The translations under genes were made by a program, and so were the position numbers. DNA of 33,741 nucleotides from a virus. The notes below the pieces were generated by a model. The model was given only the letters and a program-made list of their open reading frames with translations. It had not been told where the DNA came from and ran no database searches. The stretch spans positions 1-33,741 of the IMG/VR virus record IMGVR_UViG_3300035703_000279; one strand, 5' to 3'. Positions within the stretch are counted from its first letter, which is position 1. Every line of letters begins with the position of its first letter. Below are positions 5,744 to 13,475 of the stretch, one piece after another.

Positions 5744-7224
5744 TCGGTCACCGTAGCAAATACAGTTTTAATTCCACTAGGTCCATATGTCAAAGTCCCG
5801 CCGACAAAATAGTTAGTTTCCATGCACCCAGAACTTGTTCCACTTCTAACTGCAATGCAATCGTTTGGTTCAACTTCAAATGGTGTATTTATTACAACAC
5901 ATGACATTGGTTGTAATGAATTACCGTATACCGATAAATTTCCTGCGTTTATAAATGTTGGGTCTGTATTATATTCAATACAACTAGATGGCGTGCAAGG
6001 CTCAGAGACACCTTGTCTAGTTCTGTAGCCAGTCGTTACGTTTAGATTTAATGACAATCTACATGCGCTTAATGATCCTGGCTCTAAATAAATATCTTTG
6101 TCCCATAGCTGAATTGTGCCTGAAATGTATACATTAGTGTTGCAATCATAGTATTTTGTTTCAGTTGTGCATGAGTTTCCAGAAACGTGATAAATATATG
6201 CTCCTGCATTATTACATAATAAATGCCGATTAAAATTACCACTTCCGTCATTATATCGAGAAAACCAATATACTCGATAAGGGTAAACAGCAGTAGTTGA
6301 TTTTTCGTAATGAAAAGGGATTGATACGCCATCAATGCATGGCCAAACACCATTTGGATCGCTAAATGTCAAATATAAAACCTTGGCTACACGCCTTGGA
6401 CCAGATAGGCAACATCTCAAATCTATTGGGCAACAATCATTAACTCCACAGCACTTCGTACACGTCAACCGCTTGCAGGCTGGCGTCGCATACTCCCCAT
6501 CTGTCGTTCCATTGCTGCTCGGATACGAGCACGAACACCCTGTCGAGCATGTGCCGTTACCACCAGAGACTTTGATCCATTTCTGTAATTCTGCGCGCCA
6601 TTGCCACGCGCATGAGCCGGTGCAGGGTTGCTCGGTTGTGGTTGTCGTCGTGGTCGATGATGTGCTGGTCGAGGTCGTAGTCGGTGCCGCAGTCGTGGTT
6701 GTGCTGGTCGTCGAGCTGGTTGTGCTGGTCGATGTGCTGGTTGTCGTGCTCGAGGTAGTCGATGAGGTGGTCGAGCTAGTAGTAGTCGTGGTCGATCCAA
6801 CGCAGTCTACGTACCATTCCTCATCTATTTCTGTGCCCGGCTCACTAGGAGCCGGACCGCATATGCACCCTTCGCCCTCGCATGAGTTGATGTAGACGGT
6901 CCAGATGTAGCCGTTCCATCGATAAACGCATAGACCGCCGCATGGTGATGGAGTGGATGTAGTGCTCGTCGTGCTGCTGGTTGTTGAGCTGGTCGTAGTC
7001 GATGACGAGCTGCTTGAGCTCGTTGTAGTCGATGAGCTTGACGAGCTCGTTGTTGTTGTTGAGCCCCCCTCATCTTGGCAAAATGTGTTACCAATTTGCC
7101 CTATTTCTGTCCCATTATATGCAGGTGGTCCAGAACATTCGCAGCCGACTCCGCACTCTTCTGAAATAAATACCCATGCAGAGCCATTCCATTGATATAT
7201 ACATGGCAGATCATTACACGCCAT
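5740..7224 (-). CDS. Mucin-like, Cys-rich distal tail protein (candidate receptor binder)
   Basis: A 494-residue protein. Three Cys/Trp modules (about 8-50, 95-142 and 201-250; pattern C-x-Y/W-x-W-x(2-6)-W ... GC-x-C) are separated by pure Thr/Ser linkers (56-92 and 145-197). A Cys-dense segment (250-273) and a C-terminal beta-rich domain (275-494) follow. The ATG at 7224 overlaps the previous stop as TGATG. The DNA of the C-terminal domain (5745-6460) is clearly more AT-rich than the genome, suggesting acquisition of a new tip domain. The long Thr/Ser stretches are candidate O-glycosylation sites for the nearby transferase. Surface localisation is inferred from composition and position. Confidence 0.65.
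   Translation of the reverse strand: MACNDLPCIYQWNGSAWVFISEECGVGCECSGPPAYNGTEIGQIGNTFCQDEGGSTTTTSSSSSSTTTSSSSSSSTTTSSTTSSTTSTTSTPSPCGGLCVYRWNGYIWTVYINSCEGEGCICGPAPSEPGTEIDEEWYVDCVGSTTTTTSSTTSSTTSSTTTSTSTSTTSSTTSTTTTAAPTTTSTSTSSTTTTTTTEQPCTGSCAWQWRAELQKWIKVSGGNGTCSTGCSCSYPSSNGTTDGEYATPACKRLTCTKCCGVNDCCPIDLRCCLSGPRRVAKVLYLTFSDPNGVWPCIDGVSIPFHYEKSTTAVYPYRVYWFSRYNDGSGNFNRHLLCNNAGAYIYHVSGNSCTTETKYYDCNTNVYISGTIQLWDKDIYLEPGSLSACRLSLNLNVTTGYRTRQGVSEPCTPSSCIEYNTDPTFINAGNLSVYGNSLQPMSCVVINTPFEVEPNDCIAVRSGTSSGCMETNYFVGGTLTYGPSGIKTVFATVTE
6640..7070. repeat. Low-complexity Thr/Ser-coding repeat tracts
   Basis: Two tracts (about 6640-6792 and 6955-7062) consist of imperfect GTCGTGGTCGATG-type short repeats that encode the Thr/Ser linkers on the minus strand. 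A third, similar tract at about 7436-7530 encodes the C-terminal linker of the next gene upstream. Such tracts can change length by slippage or recombination. Confidence 0.75.
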
Positions 7225-7421
7225 CACACACCCCCACGTATCGGTGGTGGCGTGCCATGCGACGTGTACACCACTTCACCGAACCACGTCCCGTCGTTGT
7301 GCGGCGGCCAGCACGGCGGACAGATAGGCTCATGTCCTTGCGGCACCCAGCGTATGCCGTCCCACATCCATGAGCAGTCGTTCTGTGGTGCCGTGGTCGT
7401 GTGGATAACGATATCGTCCAT
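7224..7421 (-). CDS. Single Cys/Trp-module protein
   Basis: A 65-residue protein comprising one copy of the module that is repeated in the following gene: CSWMWDGIRWVPQ, then ICPPCWPPHNDGTWFGE. It starts at an ATG overlapping the preceding stop (TGATG at 7421) and ends at another TGATG (7224). It therefore sits between a Thr-rich C-terminus and a module-starting N-terminus as if one long modular protein had been split into coupled cistrons. The role is presumably structural. Confidence 0.6.
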   Translation of the reverse strand: MDDIVIHTTTAPQNDCSWMWDGIRWVPQGHEPICPPCWPPHNDGTWFGEVVYTSHGTPPPIRGGV

Positions 7422-7984
7422 CACGGACCTCCTGTGCTCGTTGTCGTGGTGGTCGTACTCGACGTGCTGGATGTGCTCGATGTTGGTGCCGCCGTAGTCG
7501 TTGTCGTGGTGGTGGTTGTCGTGCAGTAATACGCACCGGGAACACATATGGTGGTGTAGACAGGAGTAATGGTGCCGTCGACGCAGGATATGCCTGATAC
7601 GTAATCGTAAGTTAGGACAGCGCCACCACCACCGCCACCAGCGATTGCCAGGTACACCACCTGATCAGAGTCATTCACCCCGGCATACCGAGCCAGATAT
7701 CGCTGAGTCGCAAGGGTGCCTGCGTTGAGCTCGCGTACCCGTACATCCACCCCGTCCGCATCATCCGTGGACCATGTGCCAGCGCTCTCGTCGTAGACAT
7801 CGATCACGGCAGGGTAGAGCCCCGACACGGCGGCGCCTGTCACGCGCACGACCGTCATGATCGGCATGCCGCCGGTGTTGTCGTCGCCCGGCTGCCGAGC
7901 ACCGAGCCGCCCGCCCTCGAATGCTCGGAGCAGTTTGGATATGCGACTCAGGTCGGCATCGCCTAACGTGTAACCGCTTGACAT
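7421..7984 (-). CDS. Tail protein with Thr-rich mucin-like C-terminus
   Basis: A 187-residue protein. The N-terminal part is beta-rich (VRVTGAAVSGLYPAVIDVYD, RELNAGTLATQRYLARYAG), followed by a Gly-rich stretch and a C-terminal Thr/Ser run (about 154-184). The sequence style resembles phage or prophage structural proteins of planctomycetes. It follows the previous gene after 7 nt, with the stop codon embedded in a GAGGT ribosome-binding site. It is probably part of the distal tail; the exact role is unknown. Confidence 0.6.
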   Translation of the reverse strand: MSSGYTLGDADLSRISKLLRAFEGGRLGARQPGDDNTGGMPIMTVVRVTGAAVSGLYPAVIDVYDESAGTWSTDDADGVDVRVRELNAGTLATQRYLARYAGVNDSDQVVYLAIAGGGGGGAVLTYDYVSGISCVDGTITPVYTTICVPGAYYCTTTTTTTTTTAAPTSSTSSTSSTTTTTTSTGGP

Positions 7985-7991
7985 GACGACC

Positions 7992-8915
7992 TCACAGGGA
8001 CGGGAACGATACCCGAGGGTAGATGTGGAACGTCAAATAGGTGTAGCTACCGGCGTCGATCTGCGTCTGCTTCAACGGCCTGCCTTCGCCATTTAGCGGC
8101 ACCGGGGAGCTTACTGGGACACCGTTCACCGTGATAGTGATCGGTGGCGATGTGCCGCCAACCTTGCGACGCTTGCCGGCATCCATGACTACGTAGGCCC
8201 AACCCGCAGGACGGTAGCTGAAAGACAACGACCAGCGCCAATAGCTCACGTCATTCTCGAATGTTTTAGTTGCGCTAACAGAATCCAGCTTGGCCAAGCC
8301 TGCTCCGATGACATATGGCCCTACTGTGTAGGTCGAGGCGTTCAATGCGCCAATGGCCGCGATCCATGACGCCGATGGCGAGCTTGTCGAGTTCAGGCCC
8401 ACGGTAATGGTGGCCGCGCCCTTGACCACCTCGGCAGGTGGCAGGAAAGGATCACCGGCAGAGTTCACGATCGGGATCGTGTAAGCATTCGTGCTGGTGT
8501 TGCAGGCGTACTGCGTGGCAAAGTTGTAACTACTCGTTGTAATTCCGTAATCTCGAGGCCGAGACAACGGGTTTTCGACACGCTCGGCTGGATCCTGCCC
8601 TTTCTGCTGCGTGTCGACTGCGGCATCGCCTGTGCCGGCACCATCGTCGGCATAATAGGCATAGTTGGCCACGATGCGCCACTGCTGCGGATCATTGCCG
8701 TCCTGCGAGACATCGAGGCTCGTACAGAAGGCTTTAGAGTCGTCTGGGTGCCTGTTCCATATGCGAGGCAGCGATGAGTGCGACGCGGCGTAGGCCGGAC
8801 CGTAGCTGCTGCTCGATGTGCGCACAATGAACACACGGGCATAGCTGCGCTGGTACTTCTGGTCGACGTTGGCGTGCCGACCTTCGGCCATTTCCTTGAA
8901 GAGCGTATAGGCCAT
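7992..8915 (-). CDS. Distal tail structural protein, hypothetical
   Basis: A 307-residue protein rich in beta-prone Ser/Thr/Tyr/Val segments, without a motif I can name. It is the first gene after the tape measure, the usual place of a distal tail or baseplate hub protein. The start is 1 nt after the tape-measure stop. A central stretch with WSLSFSYRPAGWAYVVMDAGKRRK and an NGVPV...PLNGEG segment near the end looks like a tail-hub beta domain. Assignment is by position. Confidence 0.55.
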   Translation of the reverse strand: MAYTLFKEMAEGRHANVDQKYQRSYARVFIVRTSSSSYGPAYAASHSSLPRIWNRHPDDSKAFCTSLDVSQDGNDPQQWRIVANYAYYADDGAGTGDAAVDTQQKGQDPAERVENPLSRPRDYGITTSSYNFATQYACNTSTNAYTIPIVNSAGDPFLPPAEVVKGAATITVGLNSTSSPSASWIAAIGALNASTYTVGPYVIGAGLAKLDSVSATKTFENDVSYWRWSLSFSYRPAGWAYVVMDAGKRRKVGGTSPPITITVNGVPVSSPVPLNGEGRPLKQTQIDAGSYTYLTFHIYPRVSFPSL

Positions 8916-8916
8916 G

Positions 8917-11061
8917 TCATTTCTCCATTACGGCCTGCACGGGTTTCAATTTGTTCTGCTTAATCGCCTCGTCGACCAGCTTGCGCTGATAGTCGAGCTG
9001 CTGCTCGGACAGGTATGCCGCCCGCTCAGTGGCAATTCTGATTTTATCCTGAACGGACATGTTCTGCTCGCCATACTGCGCCCTGACTCGAGTCTCGACA
9101 TCAGCCGCACTGCCTCGGGTCGCTGCTGCGGAGAACATTGAGTCTCCGCCAATGTTCGCCCCGATCAGATCCTGAAGTTGCTTGCCCGCCTTGCGAGCCA
9201 TGGCCTCCTTGAACGCTGCGGTGTCCTTCTCGTTCAGCCCAGCTTGGCCCGCCTCGGCCATACGCTGGGATAGCGTCTTCATCTCGTGCTCGAACGCCTC
9301 ATACGGAGTCCGCATCTCTCGGATGGTGTTATTGGCAAAGTCTTTGCTGGCCCTGGCCATCGCCTCGATCTCGATCTTTGCCTTGTTGGCGGCTTCGGCG
9401 ACCTTGTCCAGAGCGTTACCATTTACACCTCCAGCGACGGCAGCAGGATCAAACATTGCTTTAGGTGCAGGCTTGGCAGCCTTAGCTTTCGCATCCATGT
9501 CGTTTCGTATTCTGTTAAAAAACTCTTCGACAGCTTGATCTGCTTGCAATCTGTTTTCCGCAGATTTATTGATTTTGGTGTCTCGCAGCCTGTCAACGCT
9601 GGCATTGTAATCGTCAGTGTTGTGTAGCGGATTCCTTAGCTGCATCAACACCTTGTCCACAGTCGCTTCGACATTGTAGTACATGGCCTCAAACGCTGCC
9701 TTCAGCGAATTGATCCCCTTGCTAAGGAACTCTACAGTGTCATAGGTCATCTTTCGCAGAGCGGCGAACGTGCCCTCGATACCGGCAGCCTTGTCCTTCG
9801 GATCCATCATGTCGCCAAACAATTTGGCTATCTCGACAACGATGTCCTTGACCCCAATAAAAACGCCACGTAACCCCGCCATCAGCGCCGGGATGTTGAT
9901 CGCGTCAAGCAATACTTTTGAAATCTCGCGGAACGTCTCGGTTGCAGTCTCGACTAGTCGCTTGAATTGACCCTCGAAGGATCCCCTGAACCGCTCGTTG
10001 GCTTCTTTCAGCGCATCACTAGCACCAGCCGCACTAATGGCCGCGATGCCCTTGGCGGCGCTGACGGTGCCGTCACGCACCGCAGCCATGGCGTCCTCGA
10101 CCGAGTGAGCCTTGCCTGTGGCCTTCGTCATGTTCTCGGCCAGAGCTTCCCACACCTTGAGGCCAGCGGCCTGCAGAGAATTGAACTCCGCCTCGCCAGC
10201 AACCCCTGCCCGCTGCATGCTGACGATGCTCGATGTCAGCATCCCCATGCCACCCTCACCGAGCAGTTCGGCGGCGTTCTGCAAAGACTTGACGGTGTCG
10301 GTCGATGCCTTAACCGAAAACCCAGCGGTGGCGAGAGCGTTCATTCCCTTGACGTTGTCAGCCAGGGCCACGCCTGACGCCATGGAGGCATCGCGCATCT
10401 CTTCGATTGCGGCCACGCCTGCCTTAAAGCTACCGGCCATATAGCTGGCTTTAATTTGAAGTGTTTCGAGTGCGCCGCCTAGCTTGGCGAAACTCAGCAC
10501 AGCGTTGCCTGCGCCGACAGCCATGCCTGCGAAACTTGCGATATCAGTAGCGCCAGCGGTCACAGATGCGGCCTTCTGAAATAGCGACTTCTGCGACCAT
10601 TCCTCCTGCGCCGCTTTGCGACTTGCCTTCTTCTTTTCCATTTCGATATCGGCTTGAATCTGCTTTGCGGTCATGCCCATCCGGCGCTGCCTGATACGCT
10701 CCTGCTGCATGTATTCTTGACGCTCTAGCGCATTCATGCCGGATAATTTTTTATCCATAGACTCTTTAGCGATATCTTTCTCGATGTCGCCTGCCGACAT
10801 GCCAGCCCGCCGCTGCTTAGTGGCTCGCTTGGCCTTGGCGTTCTCCTGCTCGAGTGCGTTCATCTTCTCCAGCGACTTGGCGAACCGCTCGTTTTCCTTG
10901 GCAGCTTCGCTAGCTGCCTTGGCAGCATCGCTCATGCCCTTGCCTAGCTCTGTGACTTTCTTGCCGCTGGCATCTACTGTGGTAGCCATCTTCTGCAGAC
11001 CGTTTTCGGCCGCCTTGCCGTCCCAGCCCATGGCGAGTGATGTGCGAATGATGCTAGCCAT
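8917..11061 (-). CDS. Tail tape measure protein
   Basis: A 714-residue protein that sets tail length and is ejected with the DNA. Residues 20-165 are highly helical and charged (coiled coil with repeated Ala/Lys/Glu). Residues about 190-350 match the tape-measure N-terminal domain (LQIKASYMAGSFKAG...MNALATAGF...LQAAGLKVWEAL...DAMAAVRDG), and the rest is helical. At about 0.15 nm per residue a tail near 100 nm is expected. It is preceded by the G/GT frameshift genes and overlaps the GT end by 8 nt, the classic order in long-tailed phages. Confidence 0.9.
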   Translation of the reverse strand: MASIIRTSLAMGWDGKAAENGLQKMATTVDASGKKVTELGKGMSDAAKAASEAAKENERFAKSLEKMNALEQENAKAKRATKQRRAGMSAGDIEKDIAKESMDKKLSGMNALERQEYMQQERIRQRRMGMTAKQIQADIEMEKKKASRKAAQEEWSQKSLFQKAASVTAGATDIASFAGMAVGAGNAVLSFAKLGGALETLQIKASYMAGSFKAGVAAIEEMRDASMASGVALADNVKGMNALATAGFSVKASTDTVKSLQNAAELLGEGGMGMLTSSIVSMQRAGVAGEAEFNSLQAAGLKVWEALAENMTKATGKAHSVEDAMAAVRDGTVSAAKGIAAISAAGASDALKEANERFRGSFEGQFKRLVETATETFREISKVLLDAINIPALMAGLRGVFIGVKDIVVEIAKLFGDMMDPKDKAAGIEGTFAALRKMTYDTVEFLSKGINSLKAAFEAMYYNVEATVDKVLMQLRNPLHNTDDYNASVDRLRDTKINKSAENRLQADQAVEEFFNRIRNDMDAKAKAAKPAPKAMFDPAAVAGGVNGNALDKVAEAANKAKIEIEAMARASKDFANNTIREMRTPYEAFEHEMKTLSQRMAEAGQAGLNEKDTAAFKEAMARKAGKQLQDLIGANIGGDSMFSAAATRGSAADVETRVRAQYGEQNMSVQDKIRIATERAAYLSEQQLDYQRKLVDEAIKQNKLKPVQAVMEK

Positions 11062-11380
11062 TGCGCGTCACCTCCACGCCACCCGCAGACAACAGAATCG
11101 CCCGCGCCTGCTCCGGACTCATTTTGTTCTCGACACGCTCCTCGCCGTACCGTGGCAGGTAGTCGGCAAGTGAGACCTCTTTACTCCATGGAGCAGTCGC
11201 GGCCCACGCCATCGTGGCAGCCTGCACATCACCTCGAGCTGCGCCCCATGGCTCGATGCGGCTCAGGGCGATCCACTCGGACAGCTCCACCGATGTCATC
11301 CGCTCGCCCAGCTCAGCGACCGTCATCCCGAGATGTCCCGCCAAGGCGAACATCAGGCGTCGGGTTGGTCGCTCACGGAG
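11054..11380 (-). CDS. Tail assembly chaperone T extension (made by -1 frameshift)
   Basis: This frame continues from the upstream chaperone after a -1 slip at AAAAAAC. It reads LRERPTRRLMFALAGHLGMT... for 108 residues, with the conserved HLGMTVAELGERM...ELSEWIALSRIEPWG block typical of the T part of GT-type chaperones. The fusion would be about 223 residues. No convincing independent start exists near the domain. The GT protein normally bridges the tape measure and tail tube subunits during tail assembly and is absent from the virion. Confidence 0.8.
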   Translation of the reverse strand, partial: LRERPTRRLMFALAGHLGMTVAELGERMTSVELSEWIALSRIEPWGAARGDVQAATMAWAATAPWSKEVSLADYLPRYGEERVENKMSPEQARAILLSAGGVEVTRNG

Positions 11381-11724
11381 TTTTTTTCGAGTGCGTCCAC
11401 GTCGTCCTTGGAAAGGCCGCATAACGACAGGCACCGATGCCAGAGCCGATCAGCCAGCCCGGCAGGGAGCTGGCCGACGAGAGTGATGTCGGCATCGCCG
11501 AAGAGCCTGTTACCAGCCTCGTCGCAGATGCACAGGCACAGCAGCTTGGCCCGCATGTTGGACCACTTCGCCATGCCCTTGGCCTCGATACTGTTGCCTT
11601 CGTAATTATCACGCTCGCTGGCGCTGATCTCGCGGAGGTGGATCACGTCTGCCCACTCCGGGACCTCGACGCGCTCCACCTTGCCCTTAGTCCGAGACAA
11701 TATCGCAGACCTGTCCAGTGCCAT
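11353..11724 (-). CDS. Tail assembly chaperone G
   Basis: A 123-residue helical protein (EVPEWADVIHLREISASERDNYE...NMRAKLLCLCICDEAGNRLF) of the tail assembly chaperone type that follows the tail tube gene in siphoviruses. The last codons contain GAA AAA AAC, a canonical -1 slippery heptamer. The unshifted product ends 8 codons later (SVSDQPDA). Position between tube and tape measure and the coupled T frame make the assignment firm despite modest sequence conservation. Confidence 0.8.
   Translation of the reverse strand: MALDRSAILSRTKGKVERVEVPEWADVIHLREISASERDNYEGNSIEAKGMAKWSNMRAKLLCLCICDEAGNRLFGDADITLVGQLPAGLADRLWHRCLSLCGLSKDDVDALEKNSVSDQPDA
11380..11386 (-). promoter_or_regulatory. Programmed -1 frameshift slippery heptamer AAAAAAC
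   Basis: On the minus strand the zero frame reads CTC GAA AAA AAC TCC. A AAA AAC is the X XXY YYZ heptamer. Slippage by -1 places the ribosome in CTC CGT GAG, the T-domain frame. It sits near the end of the G gene, as in lambda-type tails. Confidence 0.85.
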
Positions 11725-11735
11725 GTGCTACCTCG

Positions 11736-12182
11736 TTAAACAGTCAGAGCAGAGCTGATAGTCAGGGTGACCTGATATTTCAGAGTGTCATCACCAGCCG
11801 CAATATTAGGAGTCGTCACGTCTGTGATGTAGCCTGTGTAGGTGATTAGCGTGTCGATGGCCGTACCGGTAAAGTCGACAGCAATCACGCTCTTGGTCTT
11901 GCCTGTGAGGCGAGCCCGAAGGGTTGTTAATTGGTTAGTGCTGGTCGCGGTGTCATCGAGGAAAAACTCGAGCTGCACAGTGCCCGGATCGATGCGTGCT
12001 GGATATTTTACCAGCGTGCTATCGGCCAGACCAGTCTGGTCGCTGGTCGCAATGGTGGAGGAGTTCGGCCCCACCGAGATCAGATTGAGCAACGGAGTTG
12101 GTGTGCCTGTGGTTTCGGTCACGCCGCTGATCGTGATCGTCGCAATCGTTGCCGATGCGCCGATCGCAAGTACCTTAGCCAT
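11736..12182 (-). CDS. Major tail tube protein
   Basis: A 148-residue beta-rich protein (AKVLAIGASATIATITISG..., LVKYPARIDPGTVQLEFFLDD, KYQVTLTISSALTV) with the composition and length of siphovirus tail tube subunits. It lies between the tail terminator-like gene and the chaperone pair. The ATG overlaps the previous stop by one base (TAATG). The family assignment is by fold-like pattern and synteny. Confidence 0.75.
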   Translation of the reverse strand: MAKVLAIGASATIATITISGVTETTGTPTPLLNLISVGPNSSTIATSDQTGLADSTLVKYPARIDPGTVQLEFFLDDTATSTNQLTTLRARLTGKTKSVIAVDFTGTAIDTLITYTGYITDVTTPNIAAGDDTLKYQVTLTISSALTV

Positions 12183-12598
12183 TATCCGCCCTCCATGGTG
12201 CCAGTTATCACAAGAGTTGTAATTCGAGCCTGTTCGTCCGATCCGTCCGAGAACGACTCGCTACTATCGGACTGATCATCGATCCTCCAATGATGCACAA
12301 CAGTCGTCCCGATCGTCTGCCTTGCGGGTGTGGCTTGGATCTGTGCGATCACCCAGTCTGCCGATACCGCAGATGCGGCCCGTGTGCCGGCCACGATGGT
12401 GCACTGGACGGTCTCCGTGCTTGCGGCCACCGTGCCGTTAAGAGCGAGTTCACGCGTTCTGTTAGTGCCTTCTGTCACCATGTACGGGATGGCCGATCCC
12501 TGCGGTGCCTGCTCGGGATGGATGCCGCCCGGCAGTGCCGCAGCGTAACCGGTGCGAGCTATCAAATAGTCTCGAGCGACCTTCGCCAATTGGCTCAC
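12182..12598 (-). CDS. Tail terminator/completion protein (DUF3168-like)
   Basis: A 138-residue protein. The beginning VARDYLIARTGYAAALPGGIHPEQAPQGSAIPYMVTEG, the middle strand region and the ending ITTLVITGTMEG match the DUF3168/gp17-like tail completion pattern. The protein would cap the tail tube and join it to the connector. It starts at GTG 12598, overlapping the preceding stop (GTGA). Confidence 0.7.
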   Translation of the reverse strand: MSQLAKVARDYLIARTGYAAALPGGIHPEQAPQGSAIPYMVTEGTNRTRELALNGTVAASTETVQCTIVAGTRAASAVSADWVIAQIQATPARQTIGTTVVHHWRIDDQSDSSESFSDGSDEQARITTLVITGTMEGG

Positions 12599-13149
12599 TT
12601 TGCAAGCTCCTCGGTGACAGCCTTGATGGTCATCTGCTCGATGACTGGACCTGATCTCGCCAGAGCGTTCTTCAAAAAGTACTTGCCCGGTACCTGGACT
12701 CGCTTACCATGGCGCCAGACCTTGGCGGTGAACCCTCGCTCCACTAGGTGCGTGTAGTTGCCCGGATGCACTCGCACCATCACGTTGTGCTGCGCCTCGA
12801 GGCTTTTCTTCGGCTTGAAGTACTTAATGAATGCCATGATTGGTTTGAACGACTTGCGACGTCGTGGACCGACGATGGAATAGACTTGCCCATTCTTGCG
12901 GTTAACGCCGACGCGGAACCCGATCGACTTACGAAGCGCGCCAGACGCTCCATACACAGGGACCTTCTTGCCGTCTTGCTTAACTGTTTTCTTGAGCTGC
13001 GGAGCCAACGACTGAACGGTCTTGACTACAGGCGATGACGCCAACTGAGCGGCACGCTTAAGCGCTGCCTTCAGGCGCTTATCACCCAAGGCCTTGAGCC
13101 TGCTGACCGCTTCGGACACACCACGTAATTGAGCGAAGACCTTGAACAT
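12595..13149 (-). CDS. HK97 gp10-like neck/tail protein
   Basis: A 184-residue, strongly basic protein (MFKVFAQLRGVSEAVSRLKA..., ALRKSIGFRVG, HLVERGFTAKVWRHG, PGKYFLKNAL) with the gp10-family order of motifs, including the HLVE(R/Y)G block and the final FLKNAL helix. It probably acts in head-tail joining. ATG 13149 overlaps the previous stop as TGATG; the longer frame upstream is antisense-like and not used. Confidence 0.75.
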   Translation of the reverse strand: MFKVFAQLRGVSEAVSRLKALGDKRLKAALKRAAQLASSPVVKTVQSLAPQLKKTVKQDGKKVPVYGASGALRKSIGFRVGVNRKNGQVYSIVGPRRRKSFKPIMAFIKYFKPKKSLEAQHNVMVRVHPGNYTHLVERGFTAKVWRHGKRVQVPGKYFLKNALARSGPVIEQMTIKAVTEELAK

Positions 13150-13475
13150 CAGCCGCCCTCTCTCTCGGTGGCGGTGATCTCGATCCACTGGTTGCGTTCG
13201 TCGATGTTGCGAATGAAGGTGAAGTTAAAGTTGCGGCCAGACATCCGCGCACGGTGTGTCGCTGCCACATCGGATCTGTACCGGATCGTGATCGTGTGCG
13301 ACTGCGTCACTTGCATCACATCGGCCACCGACGACTCGCTCCCACCAGACGGGATCACCGATGCGAACACTGTGGCATACGTCGCCCAGGTGCGCGTGGC
13401 CTGACCGTAGGCGTCGATGCTGTCAGTTGGCGCCTGCAACTCGATGCGCTTGCGCATTTCGCCGATGACAGTCAC
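13149..13475 (-). CDS. Head-tail adaptor / head closure protein
   Basis: A 108-residue beta-barrel type protein: GEMRKRIELQAPTDSIDAYGQATRTWATYATVFASV..., then YRSDVAATHRARMSGRNFNFTFIRNIDERNQWIEITATE. This is the pattern of SPP1 gp16-like head closure proteins (start RI.LQ...D.YGQ...W...V.A.V; end R.I...D.ERN.WI.IT..E). The start is GTG 13475, overlapping the connector stop as GTGA. Confidence 0.85.
   Translation of the reverse strand: MTVIGEMRKRIELQAPTDSIDAYGQATRTWATYATVFASVIPSGGSESSVADVMQVTQSHTITIRYRSDVAATHRARMSGRNFNFTFIRNIDERNQWIEITATEREGG

Noticed and set aside
6335-6895. + strand ORF of 186 residues, Val-rich
   Set aside because: It is the antisense of the Thr/Ser linkers of the tail protein; Val-rich shadow translation of repeats.
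8465-8920. 151-codon minus-strand ORF in the distal tail gene
   Set aside because: Alternative frame of the 7992-8915 gene with Arg/Thr-rich shadow composition.
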